Origin: CAZFCK01 sp964517355
Lineage (GTDB): Bacteria; Desulfobacterota; Desulfovibrionia; Desulfovibrionales; Desulfovibrionaceae
Length of the DNA: 7,655 nucleotides
Direction of reading: 5' to 3'
NCBI GenBank assembly: GCA_964517355.1
Contig: CAZFCK010000226.1
Coordinates: forward strand, 1 to 7,655
Under the pieces are notes generated by a model. The model saw only the letters and a program-made list of their open reading frames with translations, was not told the DNA's origin and did no database searches. Shown here piece after piece: positions 1 through 6,827 of the stretch (position 1 is its first letter; every line of letters begins with the position of its first letter). Position numbers and translations under genes: made by a program.

Positions 1-47
1 GCGCTTTTCAAGCGTGAGATGCTCTAGAAACACAGCCTAATCAGCGT
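1..47. repeat. Left-edge repeat, inverted relative to the right edge
   Basis: The 16-mer CTAGAAACACAGCCTA at 24-39 is exactly the reverse complement of 7558-7573. AGATGCTCT at 17-25 is the reverse complement of 7640-7648, and AAGCG just before it matches the reverse complement of the last five bases of the window. In this left copy the two blocks abut; in the right copy about 66 bp lie between them. Bases 2-14 also form a small hairpin (CGCTT, loop TTC, AAGCG). This looks like a short dispersed intergenic repeat, but there is no transposase nearby and the window cuts the element off. Confidence 0.55.
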
Positions 48-55
48 TTCCTTAG

Positions 56-80
56 TTGTATTTTTCAGCGAAAATTACAA
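56..80. other. AT-rich hairpin in the leader region of the radical SAM gene
   Basis: TTGTATTTTT (56-65) and AAAATTACAA (71-80) pair at 9 of 10 positions around the loop CAGCG. It lies over 100 bp upstream of the first gene. It could be an operator, a weak terminator for a gene outside the window, or part of the left-edge repeat. Between it and the gene I see no promoter with good matches at both -35 and -10. Confidence 0.35.
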
Positions 81-185
81 TTCACCGTCGTAAACACAAA
101 TGGGTTAACAATAAGCCGCTTCATGTGCTACTAGTTGAATGGCATTTCCGGCTTTCCGTGATTCGACCCTTCAAGGAGTACAGAT

Positions 186-1145
186 ATGGCCATGTATCGC
201 GATGCGTTTCGCAGCGGTGTTTTGCAGCGCTCGGCGGCAGCGGCCGTGAAGCGTCTGGAGCATTGCGACCTGTGCCCCCGGCAATGCGGCGTCAATCGTC
301 TGCAAGGGGAGCGCGGCATCTGCCGTACCGGGAGACTGGCGCACGTGGCAAGTTATCATTTGCACTTTGGCGAAGAAGCGCCGCTGGTGGGGGAGCGGGG
401 CTCGGGCACCATATTCTTCGCTGGCTGCAATCTTGGGTGCGTGTTTTGCCAGAACTACGACATCAGCCATAGCGTGGCGGACAGCCCTGAGGTGGAACCC
501 CGGAAATTGGCCGCGATCATGTGCGAGTTGCAGGATAAGGGGGCGCTGAATATCAATTTTGTCACACCGTCGCATGTGCTGCCCCAGATACTTGAGGCTC
601 TGGTCGTTGCCGCGGATATGGGGTTGGAGGTACCCCTGGTGTACAACACCAGCGCGTATGATTGTGTTGATTCACTCCAATTACTTGAAAACATAGTCGA
701 TATATACATGCCGGACGTCAAGTTCTGGGATGAGGAGCCGGCGCGCCGCTATTGCAAGGCCCCTGATTATCCGGATCGGGCGCGTCTGGCGCTCGTGGAA
801 ATGCATCGTCAGGTGGGAGATTTGGAGCAGGACGCCAAAGGCAGCGCCATCAAGGGGCTGTTGGTGCGCCATTTGCTCATGCCCGCCGGGGTGGCGGGCA
901 CGGCGCAGTGGATGCGCTTTTTGGCCAGTGAGATTTCGCCCCGCACCTATGTGAACATTATGGATCAGTACCACCCCTGTGGCGAAGCGTCCGCTTATCC
1001 TGAACTCAGACAACATATTTCTGCCGCGCATTATCACGAGGCCATGGACGCGGCGCGCGAAGCGGGCCTGCAACGTTTGGACAATCGCGAGGCCAGGATC
1101 ACGCAACATTTGCGCCGGCTGTTGATGGATAGCGATGCATTGTAA
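186..1145 (+). CDS. PflX-type radical SAM protein (COG1313-like)
   Basis: A 319-residue radical SAM protein resembling the PflX group, often labelled putative pyruvate formate-lyase activating enzyme. These enzymes use a [4Fe-4S] cluster to split S-adenosylmethionine and make a 5'-deoxyadenosyl radical; the true substrate of this group is not established. The cluster motif CxxxCxxC is visible as GCNLGCVFCQN (Cys81, Cys85, Cys88). Four further cysteines (27, 30, 34, 46) in CDLCPRQC...GIC form the N-terminal cysteine-rich motif typical of the group and could bind metal or a second cluster. The ATG at 186 is chosen because AAGGAG at 173-178 sits 7 bases before it. No glycyl-radical enzyme is adjacent, so a pyruvate formate-lyase role is not supported by context. 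It appears monocistronic: the next gene is 215 bp away with its own control region. Confidence 0.9.
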   Translation: MAMYRDAFRSGVLQRSAAAAVKRLEHCDLCPRQCGVNRLQGERGICRTGRLAHVASYHLHFGEEAPLVGERGSGTIFFAGCNLGCVFCQNYDISHSVADSPEVEPRKLAAIMCELQDKGALNINFVTPSHVLPQILEALVVAADMGLEVPLVYNTSAYDCVDSLQLLENIVDIYMPDVKFWDEEPARRYCKAPDYPDRARLALVEMHRQVGDLEQDAKGSAIKGLLVRHLLMPAGVAGTAQWMRFLASEISPRTYVNIMDQYHPCGEASAYPELRQHISAAHYHEAMDAAREAGLQRLDNREARITQHLRRLLMDSDAL

Positions 1146-1158
1146 GTGTGTATGCCAA

Positions 1159-1178
1159 TTTTAGACAATTTTGTCTTA
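1159..1178. promoter_or_regulatory. Candidate operator/enhancer dyad upstream of glnA
   Basis: AGACAA (1163-1168) and TTGTCT (1171-1176) are a perfect 6-bp inverted repeat around TT, inside a looser TTTAGACA-type dyad. The same half-site recurs as TTTAGACA at 1192-1199 and, inverted, as TGTCTAAA at 1262-1269. The dyad lies about 110 bp upstream of the sigma-54-like promoter, a usual distance for enhancer-binding activators. Which protein binds is unknown; it does not match the NtrC consensus. Confidence 0.45.
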
Positions 1179-1191
1179 TGTAAAATTTATA

Positions 1192-1269
1192 TTTAGACAT
1201 CATTGTAATTTATTTTACTTCCCTATTGTTTCTATTTTTGCTATCCACGCGACATCGTGAATGTCTAAA
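1192..1269. repeat. Perfect 9-bp inverted repeat TTTAGACAT / ATGTCTAAA
   Basis: TTTAGACAT at 1192-1200 and ATGTCTAAA at 1261-1269 are exact reverse complements, 60 bp apart. The right arm ends only a few bases before the putative -24 element of glnA. They share their core with the 1159-1178 dyad, giving four related half-sites in one control region. This pattern suits cooperative or looping binding of one regulator; the function is inferred. Confidence 0.45.
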
Positions 1270-1273
1270 GAAT

Positions 1274-1289
1274 TGGCCCGAAAGTTGTT
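1274..1289 (+). promoter_or_regulatory. Sigma-54-like promoter of glnA
   Basis: TGGCCCGAAAGTTGTT matches the sigma-54 consensus TGGCACR-N4-TTGCW except for C instead of A in the -24 block and T instead of C in the -12 block (GT instead of the usual GC). Spacing is correct. Transcription would start near 1299, leaving a leader of about 60 nt before the glnA ATG. Sigma-54 control of glnA is a known theme in proteobacteria. No good sigma-70 promoter with proper spacing was found here. The -12 mismatch is the main weakness. Confidence 0.45.
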
Positions 1290-1313
1290 AAAGAGAAAAC
1301 CACGGCACCAAGG

Positions 1314-1328
1314 TCACTGCTTCAGTGA
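1314..1328 (+). other. Leader hairpin of glnA
   Basis: TCACTG, loop CTT, CAGTGA form a perfect 6-bp stem in the predicted glnA leader, 17 nt before the Shine-Dalgarno sequence. It has no T-run, so it is not a terminator. It could affect RNA stability or simply be chance. Confidence 0.35.
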
Positions 1329-1345
1329 ATGATTTGCTACAAAAT

Positions 1346-1352
1346 GGAGGAG
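1346..1352 (+). promoter_or_regulatory. Strong ribosome binding site that fixes the glnA start
   Basis: GGAGGAG lies 8 bases before the ATG at 1361. An in-frame GTG at 1325 would add 12 residues, but it falls inside the leader hairpin and has no such site, so 1361 is preferred. Confidence 0.85.
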
Positions 1353-1360
1353 AACTCGTT

Positions 1361-2707
<1,347 letters not shown>

Positions 2708-2725
2708 GTCTGCCTCTACGCAATT

Positions 2726-2773
2726 GCCCCAGTCCGGACATCTTTGTCCGGGCTGGGGCATTATGTTTTCACA
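2726..2773 (+). terminator. Terminator of glnA
   Basis: GCCCCAGTCCGGACA (2726-2740), loop TCTT, TGTCCGGGCTGGGGC (2745-2759): a 15-bp stem with one G-U type wobble, beginning 19 bases after the glnA stop and followed by a T-rich stretch (ATTATGTTTT). The stem is symmetric enough to slow transcription from the convergent gene too, but the minus-strand side lacks a T-run. Confidence 0.85.
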
Positions 2774-2799
2774 GGGGATAACCTGAAAAGGCCTTGTTC

Positions 2800-2812
2800 G
2801 GGGAAAGTCCCC
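2800..2812 (-). terminator. Weak terminator-like hairpin after the ATP-grasp gene
   Basis: GGGGA (2800-2804), AAG, TCCCC (2808-2812) form a 5-bp GC-rich stem starting 36 bases beyond the ATP-grasp stop on the minus strand. On that strand it is followed after a gap by CCTTTT. The short stem and distant T-run make it a weak call. The glnA hairpin further on may do the real work for both convergent genes. Confidence 0.3.
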
Positions 2813-2847
2813 AAGAGGGCCGGGCGACCGTTTCCATGCGGTGCGCC

Positions 2848-4020
2848 TCAGGCGTACGTCAGATAGGAGCTGAGATCCTTGCCGAGGATATTCCGCAATT
2901 CGCGCAGATCATTTTCCGGAACCCGCACGAAGGCGAAGCCGAACACGCTGTAACGTCTGTAATCCACGGGCCGGAATTCGAGAAGCGTGCTGAACTGCGC
3001 TGTAAAGGATGCGTAATCCACGGCGGTGATCCGGCTGCGGTCCAAATGGGGGGGTAAATCCGCGACGACAATGCCCCACACGTTCCCTTTGCGTTTTTCA
3101 AGAATCGAAGGCCAGTGCGGTTCCTTGCTCTGCAGGTAACAGTCGTAGGGGTTGACGCCGTAAGCGTAGTGCGCGACATCGGTGCAACACCAGCCGGCAA
3201 AGCGCATGGGGTTGATCTCAATGGGTACGATTCCCCTTTTGGGATCATTGCGCAATTCAGCGTGAATGGGGAAATTACGCAACCGAGCGCGGTCTCCGAT
3301 CTTTTGCAGCACCTTGCGGAAGGGATCGAGCCATTCTTCTATAATCGTGGGGGAGGTGACGTACACCCTGTCGCTGACATCGCTGGACGAAGCGAAAAGA
3401 TGCCCCAGGATATTGATGATGACGACCCGTCCATCTTCGTTGTAGTAGGCGTCCACGGCGAATTCTTCACCGCCTATGCAGGCTTCGATAAGGAAACGCT
3501 CCATATCCAGCACTTGCATGGGGTATTGTCCCTGCACGCCGGCCACCTCTTTTTCCACCACTTCCAGTATGGCGTTCCATTCTTCGATATTGTGCACCAC
3601 ATGCACGCCGAGACTGAAAAAACCCACAGCCGGTTTGACCACGAGCGGAAATTCCAGCGTGCCGGGGTCAATGTGCCGCAATGCGGACAGGGTGGAATTT
3701 TTGAAAAAGAAATCGGGAAAATCCTCGCGCAGCAGTTCCCGAAAAAGGACCTTGTTTTTAAACATGCGGATGTATCCAGGCAGCGCGCATTCATTCAGGT
3801 GGGCGTCGATCCACTGGATGGCGTTTTCGGAATTGGCGTATATTCGCGGCAGTTTTCCCTGTTTGCGAGCCTGTGAGATGAAATGTTCCGTATTGAGACG
3901 CTGCGCCCCGTTGCTGCCGAAGACTGTCCGAGCCGTGGCGTTGTCCAACACGGGAATGTCCTGGTCGATTATCGTTTGTTTCAAAAATTCGGATACGTAC
4001 GGCTTATCAAGTATGATCAT
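2848..4020 (-). CDS. ATP-grasp domain protein, substrate unknown
   Basis: A 390-residue protein with an ATP-grasp fold, the fold of carboxylate-amine/thiol ligases that act through an acyl-phosphate. Visible motifs are the ATP-binding lysine in FPLVVKPAVGFFSLGV (124-139, Lys129); the hinge and second nucleotide segment FLIEACIGGEEFAVDAYY (176-193); and metal ligands in HAELR (253-257, Glu255) and PIEINPMR (266-273, Glu268 and Asn270). The catalytic set looks complete. Residues 1-110 would be the N-terminal pre-ATP-grasp part; the roughly 110 residues after the core (280-390) are unassigned. No signal peptide or membrane segment is seen. The start at 4020 has only a weak ribosome site (GAGAAG). 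The gene stands alone between glnA (convergent) and the cobalamin pair, so context does not name a substrate. Small-peptide or amino-acid ligation is possible, but that is inference from the fold alone. Confidence 0.85.
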   Translation of the reverse strand: MIILDKPYVSEFLKQTIIDQDIPVLDNATARTVFGSNGAQRLNTEHFISQARKQGKLPRIYANSENAIQWIDAHLNECALPGYIRMFKNKVLFRELLREDFPDFFFKNSTLSALRHIDPGTLEFPLVVKPAVGFFSLGVHVVHNIEEWNAILEVVEKEVAGVQGQYPMQVLDMERFLIEACIGGEEFAVDAYYNEDGRVVIINILGHLFASSSDVSDRVYVTSPTIIEEWLDPFRKVLQKIGDRARLRNFPIHAELRNDPKRGIVPIEINPMRFAGWCCTDVAHYAYGVNPYDCYLQSKEPHWPSILEKRKGNVWGIVVADLPPHLDRSRITAVDYASFTAQFSTLLEFRPVDYRRYSVFGFAFVRVPENDLRELRNILGKDLSSYLTYA

Positions 4021-4052
4021 CGTCTTCTCGAGGGTTTGGCGGAGGATGTATC

Positions 4053-4079
4053 AGCCCGTTTTCGCCTTGAAACAAGGCT
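4053..4079. repeat. Dispersed palindromic repeat, copy 1 (ATP-grasp leader)
   Basis: The palindrome GCCTTG-AAA-CAAGGC with flanks is identical over 21 bp to 7578-7598, and over 27 bp with two mismatches to 7572-7598, in the same orientation. Here it falls inside the predicted untranslated leader of the ATP-grasp gene, about 40 bases before the start codon, where it would form a 6-bp hairpin in the RNA. Confidence 0.7.
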
Positions 4080-4150
4080 TGCACGATAACTGCTATAAAG
4101 CTTTAAAACTTTTTCAAGTTCAATATCTCGATTTTTTGAGTGGAGCGCAT

Positions 4151-4179
4151 ATTATATAATAATATGTATTTGTTGAAAA
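4151..4179 (-). promoter_or_regulatory. Promoter candidate for the ATP-grasp gene
   Basis: On the minus strand TTTTCA (4174-4179) is separated by 17 bases from a perfect TATAAT (4151-4156), giving a start near 4144 and a leader of about 124 nt. The -10 lies in the palindrome ATTATATAAT, so a plus-strand TATAAT also exists. A second minus-strand option is TTGAAC (4118-4123) with TTTATA (4094-4099), spacer 18, closer to the gene. Confidence 0.45.
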
Positions 4180-4199
4180 AATGAATCAGATAGTCGTTT

Positions 4200-4345
4200 T
4201 TCCGGCGTCCAGGGGCCTCCCCTTGTAACGCTTTTTTTGTCCGAAGGCCGTAGTCAAAGTGCCCCAGATAACCATAGGGGCGCCCAAGGGGAAGAAACAG
4301 GTTCAGCGGCAGCCGCGTGGAGCGGTCATTACGCTCTTTGGAGAC
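4200..4345. other. GC-rich, hairpin-rich block in a 398-bp spacer
   Basis: The spacer 4021-4418 holds no convincing gene. Between AT-rich flanks lies a GC-rich block with several inverted repeats: AGGGG/CCCCT (4211-4223), TCCCCTTG (4218-4225) with CAAGGGGA (4285-4292), GCCCC/GGGGC (4261-4281), and GAGCG/CGCTC (4320-4336). On the minus strand one frame stays open for 85 codons (4106-4360) but has no usable start codon except a late ATG. It could be a structured RNA, a dispersed repeat, or a decayed gene. No second copy lies in this window. Confidence 0.35.
4205..4238 (+). terminator. Orphan plus-strand terminator
   Basis: GCGT (4205-4208) with ACGC (4228-4231) and, inside, AGGGG (4211-4215) with CCCCT (4219-4223) fold into an interrupted hairpin immediately followed by seven T residues (4232-4238). 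This is a good intrinsic terminator on the plus strand, yet the neighbouring genes on both sides are on the minus strand. It could end a short RNA starting near 4172: TTGAGT (4136-4141) and TAATAT (4160-4165), spacer 18, are a weak promoter match. Confidence 0.5.
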
Positions 4346-4418
4346 AGTGACGGCGGTATATCAGTTTTTCCCTTGGAACGTCCTTAGTGTCATCGTAATG
4401 AATTATACGGGAACTTCC

Positions 4419-5087
4419 CTACCCCCTGGCGGCCATGACCGCAAGTGCGTTCACGGCGGCGGCGGCAAGAGGAGATCCGCCTTTGCGTCCGCGTACGGTG
4501 ATGTAGGGCGCCGGTTCACGTTCCAGCAGGTAATCCTTGGATTCCGCAGCCAGCACAAAACCGACAGGCATGCCGATGATCAAGGCGGGAGGCGTGGCGC
4601 CCTGTTCGATGCGCTCCAACAAACGCAGCAGAGCCGTGGGCGCGTTGCCTATGGCCATGATACAGCCTTCCAGGCCCCGCTTGAGCAGGGGGGACTGCCC
4701 GTCCAGGGCCACATCCACGGCGGCGGCCATGCGTGTGATCTTGCGTTTCGCGGCCAGGTTTTCCACTTCCGGGTCATTGAGCAGGCAAATGGCCCTGCAT
4801 CCCATGGGGGTCAGCCTGCGCATGGGGATGCCCACCCGCGCCATTTCCGTATCAGTGACCACGGTGCAGCCGCTGCGCAACGCTTCCACGCCGATGCGCA
4901 CCGCGTCCTGGTGGATGCGCACGCGGTCCATGATCTCGAAATCGGCGCTGGTGTGGATCAATCTGCGCACCACTTCCCATTCCGCCCCTTGATATGGCCG
5001 AGGCTGCGGCGCTTCGGCGTCGATGATGGCGAATGATCGCGGTTCTATGGCCTCCGGAGACAGAGGCACCGGCAATTTACTCTTCAT
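4419..5087 (-). CDS. cbiC: Precorrin-8X / cobalt-precorrin-8 methylmutase
   Basis: A 222-residue cytoplasmic enzyme that moves the methyl group from C-11 to C-12 of the corrin ring, giving (hydrogeno)cobyrinate. The conserved catalytic histidine lies in RRLIHTSADFE (41-51, His45). Other family blocks are visible: GCTVVTDTEMARVG (73-86), AIGNAPTALLRL (145-156), IIGMPVGFVLAAESK (170-184) and GRKGGSPLAAAAVNAL (200-215). Length is normal for CbiC/CobH. A longer reading from 5186 is rejected because it would run through the end of cbiA; ATG 5087 has an excellent ribosome site. Its start overlaps the last 11 bases of cbiA, so the two are translationally coupled. Because it makes the substrate that CbiA then amidates, the pair covers consecutive steps. 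No clear terminator with a T-run follows it in the first 70 bases. Confidence 0.96.
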   Translation of the reverse strand: MKSKLPVPLSPEAIEPRSFAIIDAEAPQPRPYQGAEWEVVRRLIHTSADFEIMDRVRIHQDAVRIGVEALRSGCTVVTDTEMARVGIPMRRLTPMGCRAICLLNDPEVENLAAKRKITRMAAAVDVALDGQSPLLKRGLEGCIMAIGNAPTALLRLLERIEQGATPPALIIGMPVGFVLAAESKDYLLEREPAPYITVRGRKGGSPLAAAAVNALAVMAARG

Positions 5088-6477
5088 AGTTTCCTCCCCA
5101 AGGTTCTCCCGCGCACGCGGCAACCAGAGACGCGGCCGCCTCCGGGTTGCTGCCGAAATGCACATGCACATACGATCCCAACACACTGTCGCGCAGGAAC
5201 CCTTCCGGCGTGGGCGTCCAGCCCCGCCTGTTCATAAGCTTGTAAATGGATCGAGCGTCCGGGTCGTTTGCAATCATGCTCGAGTAATGAAATTCGTGCC
5301 CCCTGAGTCTTGTCCAGGCGGGGCCCAGAATGCTGGGAGCGCGCGTCACGACTTCGCGATAGCCGAGAGAGCGCAGTTTCGGCTCCATGCGGCACTGCCC
5401 TCGGAAGAATCCCACCATGGGACACAAGCCTTTTTCGGTGTGCAATTCCTCCATAAGATACATAAAACCGCCGCACTCGGCATATACGGGTTTGCCGCTG
5501 CCGCAAAATTCCAGCACCCCGCGCCGCATGGAGCTGTTGGCGGCCAGTTGCTCTCCGTACAATTCCGGGTAGCCGCCGCCAAGATAAAGACCGTCCAAGC
5601 CGTGTGGCAGCGTAGCGTCATGCAGGGGCGAGAAAAAGACGAGTTCAGCGCCCAAGGCGCGAAGAATGCGGAAATTTTCCTGGTAGTAGAAGCAGAAGGC
5701 CTTGTCCCTGGCCACTCCCAGGCGCACGGTGAAGCGCGGATCGGGGAGAGTTTCACCGCTGTCGCGCAAGGGGGCGCGCGGCAGAGAGGAAAGAATGCGG
5801 CCCAAATCCAGATTTCCCTCCACCCAGTCCGCAAGCGCCTCCAGGTACCCGGAAGTCATCACGCCGTCTTCGGCTGTATGCAGGCCCAGGTGGCGGCTCG
5901 GGAGTTCCAGGGAGTTGTCGCGGGGCAGAAAACCAGCGATGGTGACGCCGGGACAATACGCCATGGCCTCCCAGAGCATCTCCTTGTGGCGTTCGCTGCC
6001 GACGCGATTGAACAACACGCCGGCAAATGGCAGGTTCGGATCGAATTCGGTAAAGCCTTTGACCAACGCCGCGGCGGAGCGGGCCATGGAGCTTGCGTCC
6101 ACCACCAGGAGCACGGGCAGGCCGAGCCACTTGGCCATCTCAGCGGTGGAGCCCGTTTCATCCTGGCCGCCCGCGCCGTCGTAGAGTCCCATCACGCCTT
6201 CCACGACAGCCAGTTGCGCATCCCAGGCCTCTCGGGTAAAAAGTGCCCTGCACCTGTCGTGGCCCAGCATCCAGCCGTCGAGATTGTGGCTTTGACGCCC
6301 GGCCGCGACCGTGTGCAGTCCCGGGTCGATAAAATCCGGTCCGACCTTGAACGGCTGCACCGCGACGCCGCGGCGCGCAATGGCGGACATGAGGGCCAAA
6401 CTCACCGTAGTCTTGCCGCAACCGCTATGCGTTCCGGCAATCACCACTCCCTGAGGGGCTTGTGCGTCGGTACCCAT
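5077..6477 (-). CDS. cbiA: Cobyrinate a,c-diamide synthase
   Basis: A 466-residue enzyme that amidates the a and c side chains of cobyrinate using glutamine and ATP. Two domains are visible. The N-terminal dethiobiotin-synthetase-like part has the P-loop GTHSGCGKTT (15-24), KVGPDFIDP (44-52) and VVEGVMGLYDG (91-101). The C-terminal class I glutamine amidotransferase part has LYLGGGYPE (297-305), the nucleophile Cys335 in YAECGGFMYL (332-341), GHEFHYS (393-399) and a terminal HVHF (438-441) carrying the catalytic histidine. Length is typical. The start at 6477 is preferred to one at 6594 because GAGG lies 7 bases upstream and the longer form would overlap the divergent gene. Neighbouring cbiC is coupled downstream. 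The aerobic homologue is called CobB; the anaerobic name is used here because the inferred host is an anaerobe. No cobalamin riboswitch fits the 65-bp upstream gap. Confidence 0.96.
   Translation of the reverse strand: MGTDAQAPQGVVIAGTHSGCGKTTVSLALMSAIARRGVAVQPFKVGPDFIDPGLHTVAAGRQSHNLDGWMLGHDRCRALFTREAWDAQLAVVEGVMGLYDGAGGQDETGSTAEMAKWLGLPVLLVVDASSMARSAAALVKGFTEFDPNLPFAGVLFNRVGSERHKEMLWEAMAYCPGVTIAGFLPRDNSLELPSRHLGLHTAEDGVMTSGYLEALADWVEGNLDLGRILSSLPRAPLRDSGETLPDPRFTVRLGVARDKAFCFYYQENFRILRALGAELVFFSPLHDATLPHGLDGLYLGGGYPELYGEQLAANSSMRRGVLEFCGSGKPVYAECGGFMYLMEELHTEKGLCPMVGFFRGQCRMEPKLRSLGYREVVTRAPSILGPAWTRLRGHEFHYSSMIANDPDARSIYKLMNRRGWTPTPEGFLRDSVLGSYVHVHFGSNPEAAASLVAACAGEPWGGNYEE
5092..5098 (-). 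promoter_or_regulatory. Ribosome binding site that fixes the cbiC start
   Basis: On the minus strand GGGAGGA stands 4 bases before the ATG at 5087, within the last codons of cbiA. It supports the short cbiC start and translational coupling. Confidence 0.8.
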
Positions 6478-6484
6478 TGCCAAA

Positions 6485-6488
6485 CCTC
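6485..6488 (-). promoter_or_regulatory. Ribosome binding site that fixes the cbiA start
   Basis: On the minus strand GAGG lies 7 bases before the ATG at 6477. It decides against the upstream in-frame starts that would extend into the divergent gene. Confidence 0.65.
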
Positions 6489-6511
6489 GTTGCACTACAG
6501 TATCAGTGTGT

Positions 6512-6536
6512 CCCCGGCGGCGCCCCGCCTTTGGGG
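6512..6536. promoter_or_regulatory. GC-rich hairpin in the cbiA/HhH divergent gap
   Basis: CCCC (6512-6515) and GGCGG (6516-6520), loop CGCC, CCGCC (6525-6529), bulge TTT, GGGG (6533-6536): a 9-bp GC stem with a 3-base bulge. The GGGG is the likely ribosome site of the plus-strand gene starting at 6543, so in RNA the stem would hide it. It fills much of a 65-bp gap that must also hold promoters for both genes. No convincing -35/-10 pair was found on either strand. Confidence 0.45.
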
Positions 6537-6542
6537 TAAGAC

Positions 6543-6806
6543 GTGAAAAAAGCTTGCAAAGAGTTACAACGCATTCCAGGCGTGGGCAAGTCAATTGCTC
6601 AGGATCTTCTCGATTTGGGGTTCACCCGCGTGGAGCAGCTCGCGAGGGAAGATCCGCAAGTCTTGTATGACCGCTTATGCGCCATGAGGCAATGCCGTAT
6701 GGACCGTTGCATGCTGTATGTGCTGCGTTGCGCCGTGTATTTCGCTTCCACAGGTGAGCACGACCCTGAATTGCTCAAGTGGTGGCGCTGGAAAGACAAC
6801 CCCTAA
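6543..6806 (+). CDS. Cdd1-type helix-hairpin-helix protein
   Basis: An 87-residue protein of the family annotated as pathogenicity locus / Cdd1. The N-terminal half has a helix-hairpin-helix motif, IPGVGKSIAQDLLDLGF (11-27), followed by VEQLAREDPQVLYDRLC (30-46), as in non-specific DNA-binding HhH modules of repair proteins. The second half has cysteines 46, 51, 56 and 63, and the family ending PELLKWWRWKDN (75-86). The start is GTG at 6543: a TAA lies in frame two codons upstream and GGGG at 6533-6536 serves as ribosome site. Despite the family name there is no evidence of virulence; DNA binding is inferred from the motif and the biological role is unknown. It precedes the DUF445 gene by 21 bp on the same strand, suggesting one transcript, and diverges from cbiA. 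Confidence 0.85.
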   Translation: MKKACKELQRIPGVGKSIAQDLLDLGFTRVEQLAREDPQVLYDRLCAMRQCRMDRCMLYVLRCAVYFASTGEHDPELLKWWRWKDNP

Positions 6807-6827
6807 CCCTACAAGCATAAGAATTCC

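Noticed and set aside
1301..1320. Second sigma-54 site around GGCACCAAGG before glnA
   Set aside because: The base pair expected 10 bases after GG is AC, not GC, so only the upstream site at 1274-1289 is acceptable.
3115..3876. 253-codon plus-strand frame within the ATP-grasp gene
   Set aside because: Antisense shadow of a protein whose catalytic motifs are intact.
4106..4360. 85-codon minus-strand open frame in the cbiC/ATP-grasp spacer
   Set aside because: No usable start codon at its upstream end, no ribosome site, and it runs straight into the AT-rich promoter region. Kept only as part of the structured-block observation.
4200..4418. Cobalamin riboswitch near the cobalamin genes
   Set aside because: The region is downstream of cbiC, and the conserved B12-box and GCCACTG elements are not seen on either strand.
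5023..6546. 507-codon plus-strand open frame opposite cbiA/cbiC
   Set aside because: It lies antisense to two clearly recognised enzymes, and its translation shows no family motif; the high GC of cbiA keeps the opposite frame open.
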